From contig CAMDRJ010000007.1 of the NCBI GenBank assembly GCA_945906755.1, forward strand, positions 1 to 39,767: DNA of 39,767 nt, written 5' to 3'. This DNA comes from Klebsiella pneumoniae (GTDB lineage Bacteria > Pseudomonadota > Gammaproteobacteria > Burkholderiales > SG8-39). The notes below the pieces were generated by a model. It worked only from the letters and a program-made list of their open reading frames with translations. It had not been told where the DNA came from and did not search any database. The translations under genes were made by a program, and so were the position numbers. Positions within the stretch are counted from its first letter, which is position 1, and each line of letters begins with the position of its first letter. Shown piece after piece: positions 7,238 to 15,672 of the stretch.

Positions 7238-8445
7238 GCGTGCAAGACTTGCGCGATCTGACGAATTTGCGGTTCGGAATTCGGCGAGAGGTCGGATGTG
7301 TCCCGTTCGAATGTGATTTCGTCCAAGACGAATGTTTGTCCAAGTGGCGCGGCGCGATTCGCCAGATAGTCGACGAGGTTTGCGATGGGGCCATCGCTGC
7401 GCGCTTCGATTTGTTTGCCACTTGGCAAGCTGATTGACTTCCACGTTTCGTCTGATCCGGTTGATGGTCGGATTGCTGCGGCGCGTGGCGTGTGGCCGGT
7501 GATCGGGGCCGCGCGGTTCTCCAGCAGCGCGCGATAGTCGAATACGAACAGCGAAACAATAAAGGCGATGCCGATGGTCGGGGCCAGCCACCATCGTGAT
7601 CGCCAATGGTCGCCAAGCCGCTTGGCGGTGTGCGATGGCGCGTCGATCAACGGCGCTCCGCGTTCATCAGCGAAGATCGATCCGGGTTCGACATGGCCGA
7701 AATCAACACCTTCCAGCGTGTCGAGTTCATTGCGAGGAGCGTTCCCTTCGGTGCGCGGGCGTGCAATTTCCGGGAAGACCAATGAATCGGTTGCGATAAC
7801 GCCACGAACAGGTGGCGCAGTGGCGCCGACCGCTGCACGGGGCGCCGTTGTTCCGTGGGCTTGCGTCACTACCGTCGGTGGGCGCGGTGGCATAGGTTGA
7901 GAGGTTGCGCCGGTCAAATCGGCTGGAGGAGTGTTCGTCTCTCCCGCTTGCGTGACTGACGCCGCTTTTTTTTCTAACGCGGGACTGTCTGGCGCGTCGA
8001 GCGGTGCTGCGCAATCATTTGGTTCAGCCGATCGTTCTTCGTCGGGAAAATCGAGAAACACAGTGACCGGCTGCGGCGCACTGGGTGTGTAGATTGGCGG
8101 CCACGCTTCCGATACGTACTGCGGATCTTCCGCAACATCGGGCATGGAATCAGGCTCGATTTCCTCAGCGTGAGAATCTGCGATGGTGGCCGCTGGGCCG
8201 GCCAATTCGGCGCGACGTGCGGCGGACAAGAACTGTGGGGCAATAGGCAGCCCCGATCCACTGAGACGCTGCTGAAACAGATCCATCACGCTGTCCGCAG
8301 CCTTCGTCGTTGCGTCCGCTCCATGCCGAGCGGGCAATGCAACCGTTTCCAACGATTCATCGTTCGTCGCGCTGCGTGCGCCGCGCTTGCGCAGTCCGGC
8401 ACCCTTCTTGTCCCTGCCACCATCAGTTGGAAATTTCTTCGTCAT
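7234..8445 (-). CDS. Membrane-anchored protein with truncated OmpA-like C-terminus
   Basis: This 403-residue protein has a long low-complexity N-terminal part (about 1-280) rich in Ala, Pro, Asp and Glu. A single membrane segment follows at about 285-304 (WWLAPTIGIAFIVSLFVF), then a short periplasmic part. The last 33 residues (FVLDEITFERDT...QIRQIAQVLHA) match the first strand and helix of an OmpA-like peptidoglycan-binding domain. That domain normally continues for about 80 more residues with a 'GHTD/GYTD' motif, which is absent. The stop overlaps that of the truncated exosortase. The N-terminal function is unknown. As it stands the protein could not bind peptidoglycan through a complete OmpA domain. 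It may be a pseudogene. Confidence 0.7.
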   Translation of the reverse strand: MTKKFPTDGGRDKKGAGLRKRGARSATNDESLETVALPARHGADATTKAADSVMDLFQQRLSGSGLPIAPQFLSAARRAELAGPAATIADSHAEEIEPDSMPDVAEDPQYVSEAWPPIYTPSAPQPVTVFLDFPDEERSAEPNDCAAPLDAPDSPALEKKAASVTQAGETNTPPADLTGATSQPMPPRPPTVVTQAHGTTAPRAAVGATAPPVRGVIATDSLVFPEIARPRTEGNAPRNELDTLEGVDFGHVEPGSIFADERGAPLIDAPSHTAKRLGDHWRSRWWLAPTIGIAFIVSLFVFDYRALLENRAAPITGHTPRAAAIRPSTGSDETWKSISLPSGKQIEARSDGPIANLVDYLANRAAPLGQTFVLDEITFERDTSDLSPNSEPQIRQIAQVLHA

Positions 8446-8727
8446 GGCTGTCTGTCCGTTGGCGCCCCGGGCAAGGCGAGCAGACGATCGGCGCCGCTAG
8501 CCGATCGCTCTTCCGAATGGGGCGCGTATCCGTTCATCGACGATCTACACGCGAGCGCAGGGATGCTACATGCACGTCCCATGCCAATTCTTGACGTATC
8601 GTTGCTGACGTCTAGTCGATCACGCTCTGACAAGGGACGTAACAAAGCTGAAAACACCGCAACGTATTCAAGTGCGGCGCGCCGACCGGGCGCGACAATC
8701 CTCTGCAACCGCAATCGGAGAATTCAA
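8446..8727. other. Intergenic region upstream of the guanidinium exporter, with one strong hairpin
   Basis: No gene is supported in these 282 bp. An 8-bp perfect inverted repeat, CGATCGGC (8485-8492) and GCCGATCG (8500-8507), has a 7-nt loop and is followed by CTCTTCC rather than a T-run. I looked for the known guanidine riboswitch classes because of the downstream exporter and saw no convincing match. A TTGACG at about 8593 lacks a good -10 partner. Confidence 0.4.
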
Positions 8728-9048
8728 ATGGCATGGACACTATTGGCGCTGGCCGGGCTCATGGAAATCGGCTGGGCCATCGGACTCAAGTACACCGAAG
8801 GGTTTTCCCGCCTTTGGCCAAGCGTCTGGACGGTTGGCGCGATGGCGATAAGCATGGCCTTGCTTGGTCTAGCGGTGAAAACGATCCCGATCGGCACCGC
8901 CTATGCCGTGTGGACCGGCATCGGAGCGGCCGGTACGGTCGTGCTTGGGATCGTGCTATTTCACGAACCGGCGACCGCGATGCGTCTGCTCTGTGTCGGG
9001 CTGATTGTCGCCGGCATCGTTGGGTTAAAACTCACTAGCGCCGTATAG
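8728..9048 (+). CDS. sugE: SMR-family guanidinium exporter (Gdx/SugE type)
   Basis: The 106-residue, four-helix protein is nearly standard for the Gdx (formerly SugE) branch of small multidrug resistance transporters. It has Glu13, the central coupling residue, in LMEIGWAIGLKYT, and the signature GTAYAVWTGIGA in helix 3. Gdx proteins form antiparallel dimers in the inner membrane and exchange guanidinium for protons. An ATCGGAG ribosome binding site precedes the ATG. The gene is isolated between the truncated OmpA-like gene and the minus-strand dehydratase. Many homologues sit under guanidine riboswitches; none could be recognised here. Export of quaternary ammonium compounds is a weaker alternative. 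Confidence 0.92.
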   Translation: MAWTLLALAGLMEIGWAIGLKYTEGFSRLWPSVWTVGAMAISMALLGLAVKTIPIGTAYAVWTGIGAAGTVVLGIVLFHEPATAMRLLCVGLIVAGIVGLKLTSAV

Positions 9049-9083
9049 CGCTTGGCTCCGCGTCTTGCCGCCGGGACTGCGCC

Positions 9084-10820
9084 TCAATGGATCTCCGGAT
9101 CCTCGGTCGGCTCAGTGCCTTCCAGAAAATCGAAATCGCAGCCGTCGTTGGCCTGCGAGATGTGCTTGGAGAACAGCGCACCGTAACCGCGCTTGAAGCG
9201 CGGTGCGGGTGCCTTCCACGCCGCACGGCGTGTCGCCAATTCCGCGTCGGTCACATGCAGGTGGAGTTTGCGCGCGGCGACATCGAGTTCAACGATATCG
9301 CCAGTCTTCACGAACGCTAGCGGTCCGCCGACCCATGATTCCGGTGCGACGTGAAGTACGCATGCCCCATAGCTCGTGCCGCTCATGCGCGCATCCGATA
9401 TCCGCACCATGTCGCGTACGCCCTGCGCGAGCAGCTTCTTCGGAATCGGCAGTTGGCCCCACTCTGGCATGCCGGGTGCCCCGACCGGCCCCGCGTTCTT
9501 CAACACGATGACTGACGTCGCATCGATTTCCAATTTCGGATCGTCGATGCGCGCGGCCATATCGTTGTAATCCTCGAACACCACGGCGCGGCCGGAATGT
9601 TTGAGCAGATGCTGTTCTGCCGCGGCCGGTTTGATCACGGCACCGTCTGGCGCGAGATTGCCGCGCAAGACCGCAAGGCTGCCCGATGCGACGATCGGTT
9701 TATTGAGCGGGCGGATGACCTCATCGTTGTAGACCCCGCAACCATCGATGTTCTCGCCGATCGTTTTGCCATTCACGGTACGCGCATCGAGCGCGAGCAG
9801 CGGACGAATGCGGTTCAGGAGTCCGCGCAACCCACCCGCGTAGTAGAAATCTTCCATCAGGAAGCGACCCGCGGGGCGGATGTCAGCGAGCAATGGCGTA
9901 CGTTGCGAGAGCTGATCGAAGCGATCCAAGCCGAGTTGCACGCCTGAACGCCGTGCCATGGCGATCATATGAACGAGCGCGTTGGTCGAGCCGCCTAATG
10001 CGAGGACGGTGGTGATCGCATTGTCGAACGAAGCGGCAGTGAGAAGGTCGGCGGGTTTCAGATCTTCCCAGACCATATCGACGATCCGTTTGCCGCATGC
10101 GGTTGCCATGCGTGCATGATTGGCGTCCGCCGCTGGGATCGAGGCTGCACCCGGCAAGGTGAGACCAAGCGCTTCGGTGGCGCTGGTCATGGTGGACGCC
10201 GTGCCCATCGTCATGCAGTGCCCAGGCGAGCGGGCAATCCCGCCTTCAATTTCCTGCCAATCTTCCTCAGTAATTTTGCCGGCGCGCAGTTCCGCCCAGT
10301 ATTTCCAGCTATCGGTCCCCGAGCCAAGCTTGTTGCCGCGCCAGTTGCCGCTCAGCATTGGCCCGGCCGGCATGAAGATGAATGGCAAACCCATCGACGT
10401 TGCCCCCATCAGCAGGGCGGGTGTCGTCTTGTCACAACCACCCATCAAGACCGCGCCATCCGCCGGGTACGAACGCAACAACTCCTCGGCTTCCATGGCG
10501 AGCAGATTGCGGTACATCATCGTGGTGGGTTTTTGGAACGGCTCGGCGAGCGTAATGGCCGGCATTTCGAGCGGAAAGCCGCCCGCTTGCCAGACTCCGC
10601 GTTTGACTTCTTCGACGCGCACGCGGAAATGCGAATGGCAAGGGTTGATGTCACTCCAGGTATTGATGATCGCGATCACCGGTTTGCCGGCATAGTCGCT
10701 GCGGTCGAAGCCGCTTTGCGCGGTGCGCGATCGGTGGCCGAACGAGCGCAGGTCTTTGACGCCATACCAGCGATGGCTGCGGAGATCTTCGGGGCGTTTT
10801 TTGGCGTTGGCGGGCGGCAT
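9084..10820 (-). CDS. IlvD/Edd-family sugar-acid dehydratase (L-arabinonate dehydratase-like)
   Basis: The ATG at 10820 gives 578 residues. The three cysteines expected to hold the [2Fe-2S] cluster are Cys61 (INPCHSH), Cys129 (GGCDKT) and Cys202 ([11 protein letters not shown]), almost the same numbers as in Rhizobium L-arabinonate dehydratase (59, 127, 200). [10 protein letters not shown] near residue 480 holds the catalytic Ser. The enzyme should dehydrate a 2,3-dihydroxy acid to a 2-oxo-3-deoxy acid with Mg. The sequence is closer to the arabinonate/xylonate branch than to the biosynthetic IlvD. A longer reading frame extends to 10946, but those residues do not look like family sequence. 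It is divergent from maleylacetate reductase across 176 bp. No sugar-acid partner enzymes are nearby, so the physiological substrate is uncertain. Confidence 0.88.
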   Translation of the reverse strand: MPPANAKKRPEDLRSHRWYGVKDLRSFGHRSRTAQSGFDRSDYAGKPVIAIINTWSDINPCHSHFRVRVEEVKRGVWQAGGFPLEMPAITLAEPFQKPTTMMYRNLLAMEAEELLRSYPADGAVLMGGCDKTTPALLMGATSMGLPFIFMPAGPMLSGNWRGNKLGSGTDSWKYWAELRAGKITEEDWQEIEGGIARSPGHCMTMGTASTMTSATEALGLTLPGAASIPAADANHARMATACGKRIVDMVWEDLKPADLLTAASFDNAITTVLALGGSTNALVHMIAMARRSGVQLGLDRFDQLSQRTPLLADIRPAGRFLMEDFYYAGGLRGLLNRIRPLLALDARTVNGKTIGENIDGCGVYNDEVIRPLNKPIVASGSLAVLRGNLAPDGAVIKPAAAEQHLLKHSGRAVVFEDYNDMAARIDDPKLEIDATSVIVLKNAGPVGAPGMPEWGQLPIPKKLLAQGVRDMVRISDARMSGTSYGACVLHVAPESWVGGPLAFVKTGDIVELDVAARKLHLHVTDAELATRRAAWKAPAPRFKRGYGALFSKHISQANDGCDFDFLEGTEPTEDPEIH

Positions 10821-10996
10821 GGGAAGGTCTTTGTAGAAGTAATCGATCGTTGGCGAAGCGTAGCCGCGAAGTGTAGCCGTATCGGGCGATTTGCCGAATG
10901 GGCGGCAAGGGCCGGTGCATCGATGGATCCCACGAAACATCATCAAGAGGGTTGCGTTACAGTTCGCGCCAATTGCCTTGCCCGGACTAAATCGTC

Positions 10997-12055
10997 ATGT
11001 CGCCCTTTGTGTTTACCGGTTTTCCTTACCGCGTCGTATTCGGCGCGGGCTCGCTCGATAAGCTGGGCGAGGAGATGACCCGGCTTGGGGCCAAACGCGC
11101 GCTCATCCTTTCCACTCCTGAACAACGCGCCGATGCGGCCGCGATTGCCGCGCGGCTTGGCGAGCGCTGCGCCGGCGTCTTCGACAAGGCTGTGATGCAT
11201 GTGCCGATCGAGATCGCGCGCGAAGCCCGCACGCTCGCGACGAACCTTAAGGCCGATTGCGCGGTGACGATCGGTGGTGGCTCGACCACTGGCCTTGGCA
11301 AGGCGATCGCGCTGGAATCGTCGTTACCGATCATCGCGATACCGACAACCTATGCCGGCTCCGAGGTCACTCCAATTTGGGGCATCACTGAAGGCGGCCT
11401 CAAGAAGACCGGCAAGGATGCGAAGGTGCTGCCAAAGGTCGTGATCTATGACCCGCTACTCACCATGACTTTGCCGGCCAAATTGTCGGCCACCAGCGGC
11501 ATCAACGCGATTGCTCACGCGGCGGAAGGGCTGTACGCCCAAGACGCCAATCCCATAATGTCGATGATCGCCGAAGAGGGCGTTCGCGCCATGGCAAAGG
11601 GCCTGCCTGTCGTGGTGAACGATCCCCGCAACGCCGAAGCCCGCGCGAATTGTCTTTATGGCGCCTGGCTTTGCGGCAGCGCACTCGCTTCGGTGGGCAT
11701 GGCTCTGCATCACAAGCTTTGCCACACCTTGGGTGGCACCTGGAACTTGCCGCATGCCGAAACACACACCATCGTATTGCCGCATGCCTGCGCTTACAAC
11801 GCTGCTGCGGCACCGATGGCGATGCAGCGCATCGCGCGTGCGCTCGAGGCATCAAGCGCACCGCGCGGTCTGTTCGATCTAGCGCGATCGCTTGGCGCGA
11901 GCGTGGCCCTCAAAGACCTTGGTATGAAGGAGTCCGAACTTGATCGCGCGGCGGATTTGGCGACGCAATCGCCTTACTGGAATCCACGTCCGATTGAACG
12001 AAACGCCATCCGAAAATTATTGGACGACGCCTATTTCGGTCGACGGCCTGGCTAG
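10997..12055 (+). CDS. Maleylacetate reductase (iron-containing alcohol dehydrogenase superfamily)
   Basis: The 352-residue protein has the length and motifs of maleylacetate reductases: a GGGST nucleotide-binding turn at 93-97, PTTYAGSEVTPIWG at about 116-129, and the His-rich ALHHKLCHTLGG followed by LPHAETH. It should reduce maleylacetate to 3-oxoadipate with NAD(P)H. This is the step after hydroxyquinol ring cleavage and isomerisation. The next two genes encode a 3-oxoacid CoA-transferase, which takes 3-oxoadipate onward, and a hydroxyquinol 1,2-dioxygenase lies 11 kb downstream. Together these support the assignment. It is the first gene of the long plus-strand series and diverges from the dehydratase. 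No regulator flanks it. Confidence 0.9.
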   Translation: MSPFVFTGFPYRVVFGAGSLDKLGEEMTRLGAKRALILSTPEQRADAAAIAARLGERCAGVFDKAVMHVPIEIAREARTLATNLKADCAVTIGGGSTTGLGKAIALESSLPIIAIPTTYAGSEVTPIWGITEGGLKKTGKDAKVLPKVVIYDPLLTMTLPAKLSATSGINAIAHAAEGLYAQDANPIMSMIAEEGVRAMAKGLPVVVNDPRNAEARANCLYGAWLCGSALASVGMALHHKLCHTLGGTWNLPHAETHTIVLPHACAYNAAAAPMAMQRIARALEASSAPRGLFDLARSLGASVALKDLGMKESELDRAADLATQSPYWNPRPIERNAIRKLLDDAYFGRRPG

Positions 12056-12171
12056 TTCACCAGCGAAAAAAGCAATGCCCGGCCGCGTAAATTGCGAAGT
12101 TCCTGCAAAATAGCGGTTTTCCGGCCCTGTATCTGCTCCGGGTTTGTTCCTTCGGGCTGCAAAGTGATCAG

Positions 12172-12864
12172 ATGATCAATAAGATAGTCGATTCGGTCGC
12201 GGCTGCCTGCGCCGGTATTGCAGACGGGGCGACGATCCTCATTGGCGGATTTGGCGGCTCCGGCCAGCCTCATGAGCTGATTGATGGATTGATCGCGGGC
12301 AACGCCCGGGATCTCACGATCGTCTGCAATAACGCCGGCAATGGCGAGACGGGGATTGCCGCGCTGCTTAAGACCGGACGTGTGCGGAAGATTCTCTGCT
12401 CCTTCCCGCGTCAGGCGGATTCCCATGTGTTCGATGGACTCTACCGCGCCGGGAAGCTTGAATTGGAACTGGTTCCGCAAGGCAATCTCGCAGAACGCAT
12501 TCGGGCTGCGGGCGCTGGCATCGGCGCCTTTTTCACGCCTACCGGCTTCGGGACGGAACTTGCCAAGGGCAAGGAAACCCGCATGCTCAATGGGCGCCAC
12601 TATGTGCTCGAGTATCCGATCCATGCCGATGTTGCGCTCATCAAGGCCGAGCGCGCTGATCGCTGGGGGAATCTCGTCTACCGCAAAGCGGGCCGCAATT
12701 TTGGACCGGTGATGGCCACCGCCGCCAAGCTCACGATCGCCCAAGTGTTCGAATTGGCGAGCCTCGGCGAACTCGATCCCGAACTGGTCGTGACGCCGGG
12801 CATCTATGTGAAGCGCGTGGTGCGGGTCGACCGACAGACCGAACGAGGGAGGATAGCTGCATGA
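12172..12864 (+). CDS. 3-oxoacid (3-oxoadipate) CoA-transferase subunit A
   Basis: The 230-residue subunit has the glycine-rich GGFGGSGQPHELI motif at about 25-37, as in PcaI/CatI/ScoA alpha subunits, and FFTPTGFGTELAKGKE further on. Family I transferases act as A2B2 assemblies that move CoA from succinyl-CoA to a 3-oxoacid. Being directly after maleylacetate reductase, 3-oxoadipate is the most likely acceptor; acetoacetate is the main alternative. It overlaps the beta-subunit gene by 4 bp (ATGA), which implies translational coupling. A 116-bp spacer before it holds no recognised element. Confidence 0.92.
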   Translation: MINKIVDSVAAACAGIADGATILIGGFGGSGQPHELIDGLIAGNARDLTIVCNNAGNGETGIAALLKTGRVRKILCSFPRQADSHVFDGLYRAGKLELELVPQGNLAERIRAAGAGIGAFFTPTGFGTELAKGKETRMLNGRHYVLEYPIHADVALIKAERADRWGNLVYRKAGRNFGPVMATAAKLTIAQVFELASLGELDPELVVTPGIYVKRVVRVDRQTERGRIAA

Positions 12865-13517
12865 CCGCAACGAATATCCCCAAGTTGAATCGCGCGCAGA
12901 TTGCCGCGCGCGTTGCACGCGACATCCCGGAAGGCGCGTATGTGAACCTCGGTATCGGCATCCCGACGCTGGTTGGCGATTACCTGCCGAAGGATCGCGA
13001 CATCCTGCTCCATAGCGAGAACGGCATTCTTGGCATGGGTCCCAAGCCCAAGGCTGAGGATGTCGATTGGGATCTCATCAACGCGGGCAAAGAACCGGTC
13101 ACCTTGCTTGCGGGTGGTGCGTTTTTTCATCATGCCGATTCATTCGGGATGATGCGAGGTGGTCATCTCGACATCTGCGTGTTGGGCGCGTTTCAGGTGT
13201 CTGTGACCGGCGATCTCGCGAACTGGTCGACCGGCGAGCCCGATGCCATTCCCGCAGTCGGTGGCGCGATGGATCTGGCGGTCGGCGCCAAGGCGGTCTT
13301 CATCATGATGGAGCACCTGACCAAGAAAGGTGAATCCAAGCTGGTTCAGAAATGTACCTATCCGCTTACGGCGGTCGGCTGTGTGAAGCGTGTGTACACC
13401 GATCTGGCGGTCATCGACATCACGACGACCGGGCCTCGGGTCCTCGAAATCGTCGAGGGGCTCCCGTTTGAAGAATTGCAGCGATTGACCGGCGTGGCAT
13501 TGATCGATGGCCGCTAA
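12861..13517 (+). CDS. 3-oxoacid (3-oxoadipate) CoA-transferase subunit B
   Basis: The 218-residue beta subunit carries the catalytic glutamate Glu53 in HSENGILGMG, the residue that forms the covalent glutamyl-CoA thioester in family I CoA-transferases. It also has VNLGIGIPTLV near the N-terminus and GGHLDICVLGAFQVS in the middle. It overlaps subunit A by 4 bp. The product 3-oxoadipyl-CoA would need a thiolase (PcaF/CatF), which is not in the window and must be encoded elsewhere. Substrate assignment rests on the adjacent maleylacetate reductase. Confidence 0.93.
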   Translation: MTATNIPKLNRAQIAARVARDIPEGAYVNLGIGIPTLVGDYLPKDRDILLHSENGILGMGPKPKAEDVDWDLINAGKEPVTLLAGGAFFHHADSFGMMRGGHLDICVLGAFQVSVTGDLANWSTGEPDAIPAVGGAMDLAVGAKAVFIMMEHLTKKGESKLVQKCTYPLTAVGCVKRVYTDLAVIDITTTGPRVLEIVEGLPFEELQRLTGVALIDGR

Positions 13518-13604
13518 GGATCGACCGCTAACGGGGGATAACCCTCCTCATAGGTCCCTTACCGCAGGGGCAGTGGTAGTCATGTTGAATCGGCCGTGAC
13601 CGAA

Positions 13605-14681
13605 ATGTTGTCCAAAGACCCTCTCGTCGCTTCTGCCATCGCGCATTGGGCGCCGCGCTTTGTCGCCAATGGCATATCGCTCACCGATTTCGACGATGTG
13701 ACCGCCAAGGTGGATCGCTGGGCAGACTGGTGCCAGGCTTGGTGCGCCAAGGGGGCTGTGCATGAGGCACTTGGGCGTGAAGCCCTCGCGGCCGGCAATT
13801 CGTTGACGGCCGGTGAGCATCTTTGCCGTGCCAGTGCCTATTACCACTTTGCGAAGTTCGTGTTCGTCGAGTATCCGGACGAAATGCGTGCAGCGCATCA
13901 GCGCGCGGTCAATTGCTATAGCGACTCATTGCCCTATCTGCGCCCAGCCGGTGAACGCGTCCGCATTCCCTTCGCGGGGACATCGCTATGGGGCGTGCTC
14001 AGACGACCCGTCGGCATCGCAAAGCCACCGGTGTTGATCATGGCGCCCGGGATGGATTCCACCAAAGAAGAGCTGCACGCGTACGAGGCCCCGTTCCTCG
14101 ATCGCGGCATGGCGATTCTCGCCTTCGATGGGCCCGGGCAAGGCGAAGCGGAATATGAACTGCCAATTCGTGGCGACTATGAAGCGCCGGTGCGCGCCGT
14201 GGTCGATTGGGTCGTGGGGCGGTCGGACCTCGATGCCTCGCGCATCGGCCTGTGGGGCGTGAGTCTCGGCGGGTATTACGCGCCGCGCGCGGCGGCGTTT
14301 GAGCAGCGCATCAAGGCTTGCATCGGCATTTCCGGTCCGTTCGATTTGGGTGAAATCTGGGAGCAGCTTGGTCCGCTCACCCGCGCAACGTTTCAGGCCC
14401 GCAGCCATGCGAAGTCCGATGCCGAAGCGAAGACCATCGCCGCGACCTTGAATCTGCATCAAGCGGCGCGCGAAATCCGCTGTCCGCTCTATGTCGTCGC
14501 CGGACGCCAAGACCGATTGATCCCGCCTGAGCATGGCGAGCGTCTCGCCAAAGCGGTTGCCGGTCCGGTCACGCTCGTCATGGTGGAAGACGGCGGACAC
14601 AACGCCAATAACCGACCCTATTGCTATCGCAGCCAATCCGCGGATTGGATGGCGCAACAACTCGGCGTCCATGGCAATTAA
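13605..14681 (+). CDS. Alpha/beta-fold hydrolase, 2,6-dihydropseudooxynicotine hydrolase-like
   Basis: The roughly 358-residue protein has a helical N-terminal cap region (to about 120) and a C-terminal alpha/beta-hydrolase core. Counting from a GTG at 13596, the nucleophile Ser223 is in LWGVSLGGYYAP, Asp306 is in AGRQDRLIP and His335 is in DGGHNANN; subtract 3 for the ATG at 13605. The layout matches the C-C bond hydrolases typified by 2,6-dihydropseudooxynicotine hydrolase, and DUF1100/FrsA-like proteins. In a catabolic setting it could cleave a ring-opened 1,3-diketone or an ester or lactone. Start choice between 13596 (GTG) and 13605 (ATG) is open because neither has a strong ribosome binding site. 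It is followed after 12 bp by a Bug receptor gene. Confidence 0.78.
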   Translation: MLSKDPLVASAIAHWAPRFVANGISLTDFDDVTAKVDRWADWCQAWCAKGAVHEALGREALAAGNSLTAGEHLCRASAYYHFAKFVFVEYPDEMRAAHQRAVNCYSDSLPYLRPAGERVRIPFAGTSLWGVLRRPVGIAKPPVLIMAPGMDSTKEELHAYEAPFLDRGMAILAFDGPGQGEAEYELPIRGDYEAPVRAVVDWVVGRSDLDASRIGLWGVSLGGYYAPRAAAFEQRIKACIGISGPFDLGEIWEQLGPLTRATFQARSHAKSDAEAKTIAATLNLHQAAREIRCPLYVVAGRQDRLIPPEHGERLAKAVAGPVTLVMVEDGGHNANNRPYCYRSQSADWMAQQLGVHGN

Positions 14682-14693
14682 AGGAGACAGACG

Positions 14694-15650
14694 ATGATGA
14701 AGCTAGCGACGGTGTTTGCATCTGCAATGCTGCTGGCCGGAGCGTCAGTGGCGCAACCATTTCCGAGCAAGACGGTCCGGCTCATTTCGGGCACCACACC
14801 CGGTAGTGCAACCGATACGGTCGCGCGCGCGGTCGCCGAGCGATTGCAATTGAATCTTGGGCAGACCGTCATCGTTGAAAACCGGCTTGGCGCGGGCGGA
14901 TTGATCGCGACGACCTCGATTGCCAAGGGCGATGCGGATGGGCACACCATCCTCGTGCATGCCGCCGCCTACACGGTGTCGACGCTGATCTCGCCGCTGC
15001 AATTTGATCCGGCCAAGGACATCACGCCGGTCGCGGCGATGGCCGTCATGCCGACCACGATCGTCACATCGCCTGCCAAGGGCTACAAGACTTTGCACGA
15101 AATGGTCGCGGGCGCGAAGGCGAAGCCTGGAACGTTCAATGTCACCACCGCCGGGGTGGGTAGTTCAACCCATATGAATGCCGAGCGCTTCCGGTTTTCC
15201 GCAGGCATTGAAGTCGTGCATATTCACTTCAAAGGGACGCCCGAAGCGCTCACCGAGGTGTTGACCGGGCGGGCGGATTATTTCGTCGCGCCCACGTTCG
15301 GCGTGATCCCGCATTTGAAAGAAGGCCGGCTGGTCGCCTTGGCAATGGGTTCGCAGCGACGCTCGAAGCTCTTGCCAGATGTGCCGACCTCAGCCGAGCT
15401 TGGCTACGTCAACTCGGATTACCACTTCTGGATTGGCGCGCTGATTTCCGGCAAAACCCCGCCGGCGCTCGCCGAGCGTATTCACATGGAAATCACCAAG
15501 GCCGTGCAGTCACCCGATGTACAGGAACGCTTCGCCAAACTCGGCGTGGAGCCGCTCACGATGAGCATGGCCGATTTCCAAGCCATGATTGCGAAGGAAT
15601 TCGAAGACAACGCGAAGCTCATCAAAGCGGCCGGCATCAAGGCGAACTGA
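14694..15650 (+). CDS. Bug-family periplasmic solute receptor (tripartite tricarboxylate transporter type)
   Basis: The 318-residue protein starts with a cleavable signal peptide (LATVFASAMLLAGASVAQ). The family pattern PFPSKTVRLISG and an N-terminal Asp in GSATDTVAR follow, and VIVENRLGAGG is the typical ligand-loop signature. A strong AAGGAG (14681-14686) precedes the ATG. Bug proteins bind carboxylates or other small organic solutes in the periplasm and deliver them to TctAB permeases; some act as sensors. No TctA or TctB gene is in the window, so the receptor either works with a distant permease or has another job. It is co-oriented with the hydrolase upstream and the RidA-like gene downstream. 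Confidence 0.93.
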   Translation: MMKLATVFASAMLLAGASVAQPFPSKTVRLISGTTPGSATDTVARAVAERLQLNLGQTVIVENRLGAGGLIATTSIAKGDADGHTILVHAAAYTVSTLISPLQFDPAKDITPVAAMAVMPTTIVTSPAKGYKTLHEMVAGAKAKPGTFNVTTAGVGSSTHMNAERFRFSAGIEVVHIHFKGTPEALTEVLTGRADYFVAPTFGVIPHLKEGRLVALAMGSQRRSKLLPDVPTSAELGYVNSDYHFWIGALISGKTPPALAERIHMEITKAVQSPDVQERFAKLGVEPLTMSMADFQAMIAKEFEDNAKLIKAAGIKAN

Positions 15651-15672
15651 GCTTGCACACGAGAATCCTGCC

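Noticed and set aside
8590-8727. Guanidine riboswitch upstream of the exporter gene
   Set aside because: By eye no paired ACGR-loop hairpins of the mini-ykkC class nor the conserved ykkC or ykkC-III cores could be aligned. A covariance search would be needed to be certain.
10116-11078. Plus-strand open frame (320 codons) over the dehydratase
   Set aside because: It is antisense to the dehydratase, which has all cluster cysteines and family motifs. The translation has no family features.
12052-12918. Minus-strand open frame (288 codons) over CoA-transferase subunit A
   Set aside because: It lies opposite a subunit with clear motifs and a coupled partner. No recognisable protein is encoded.
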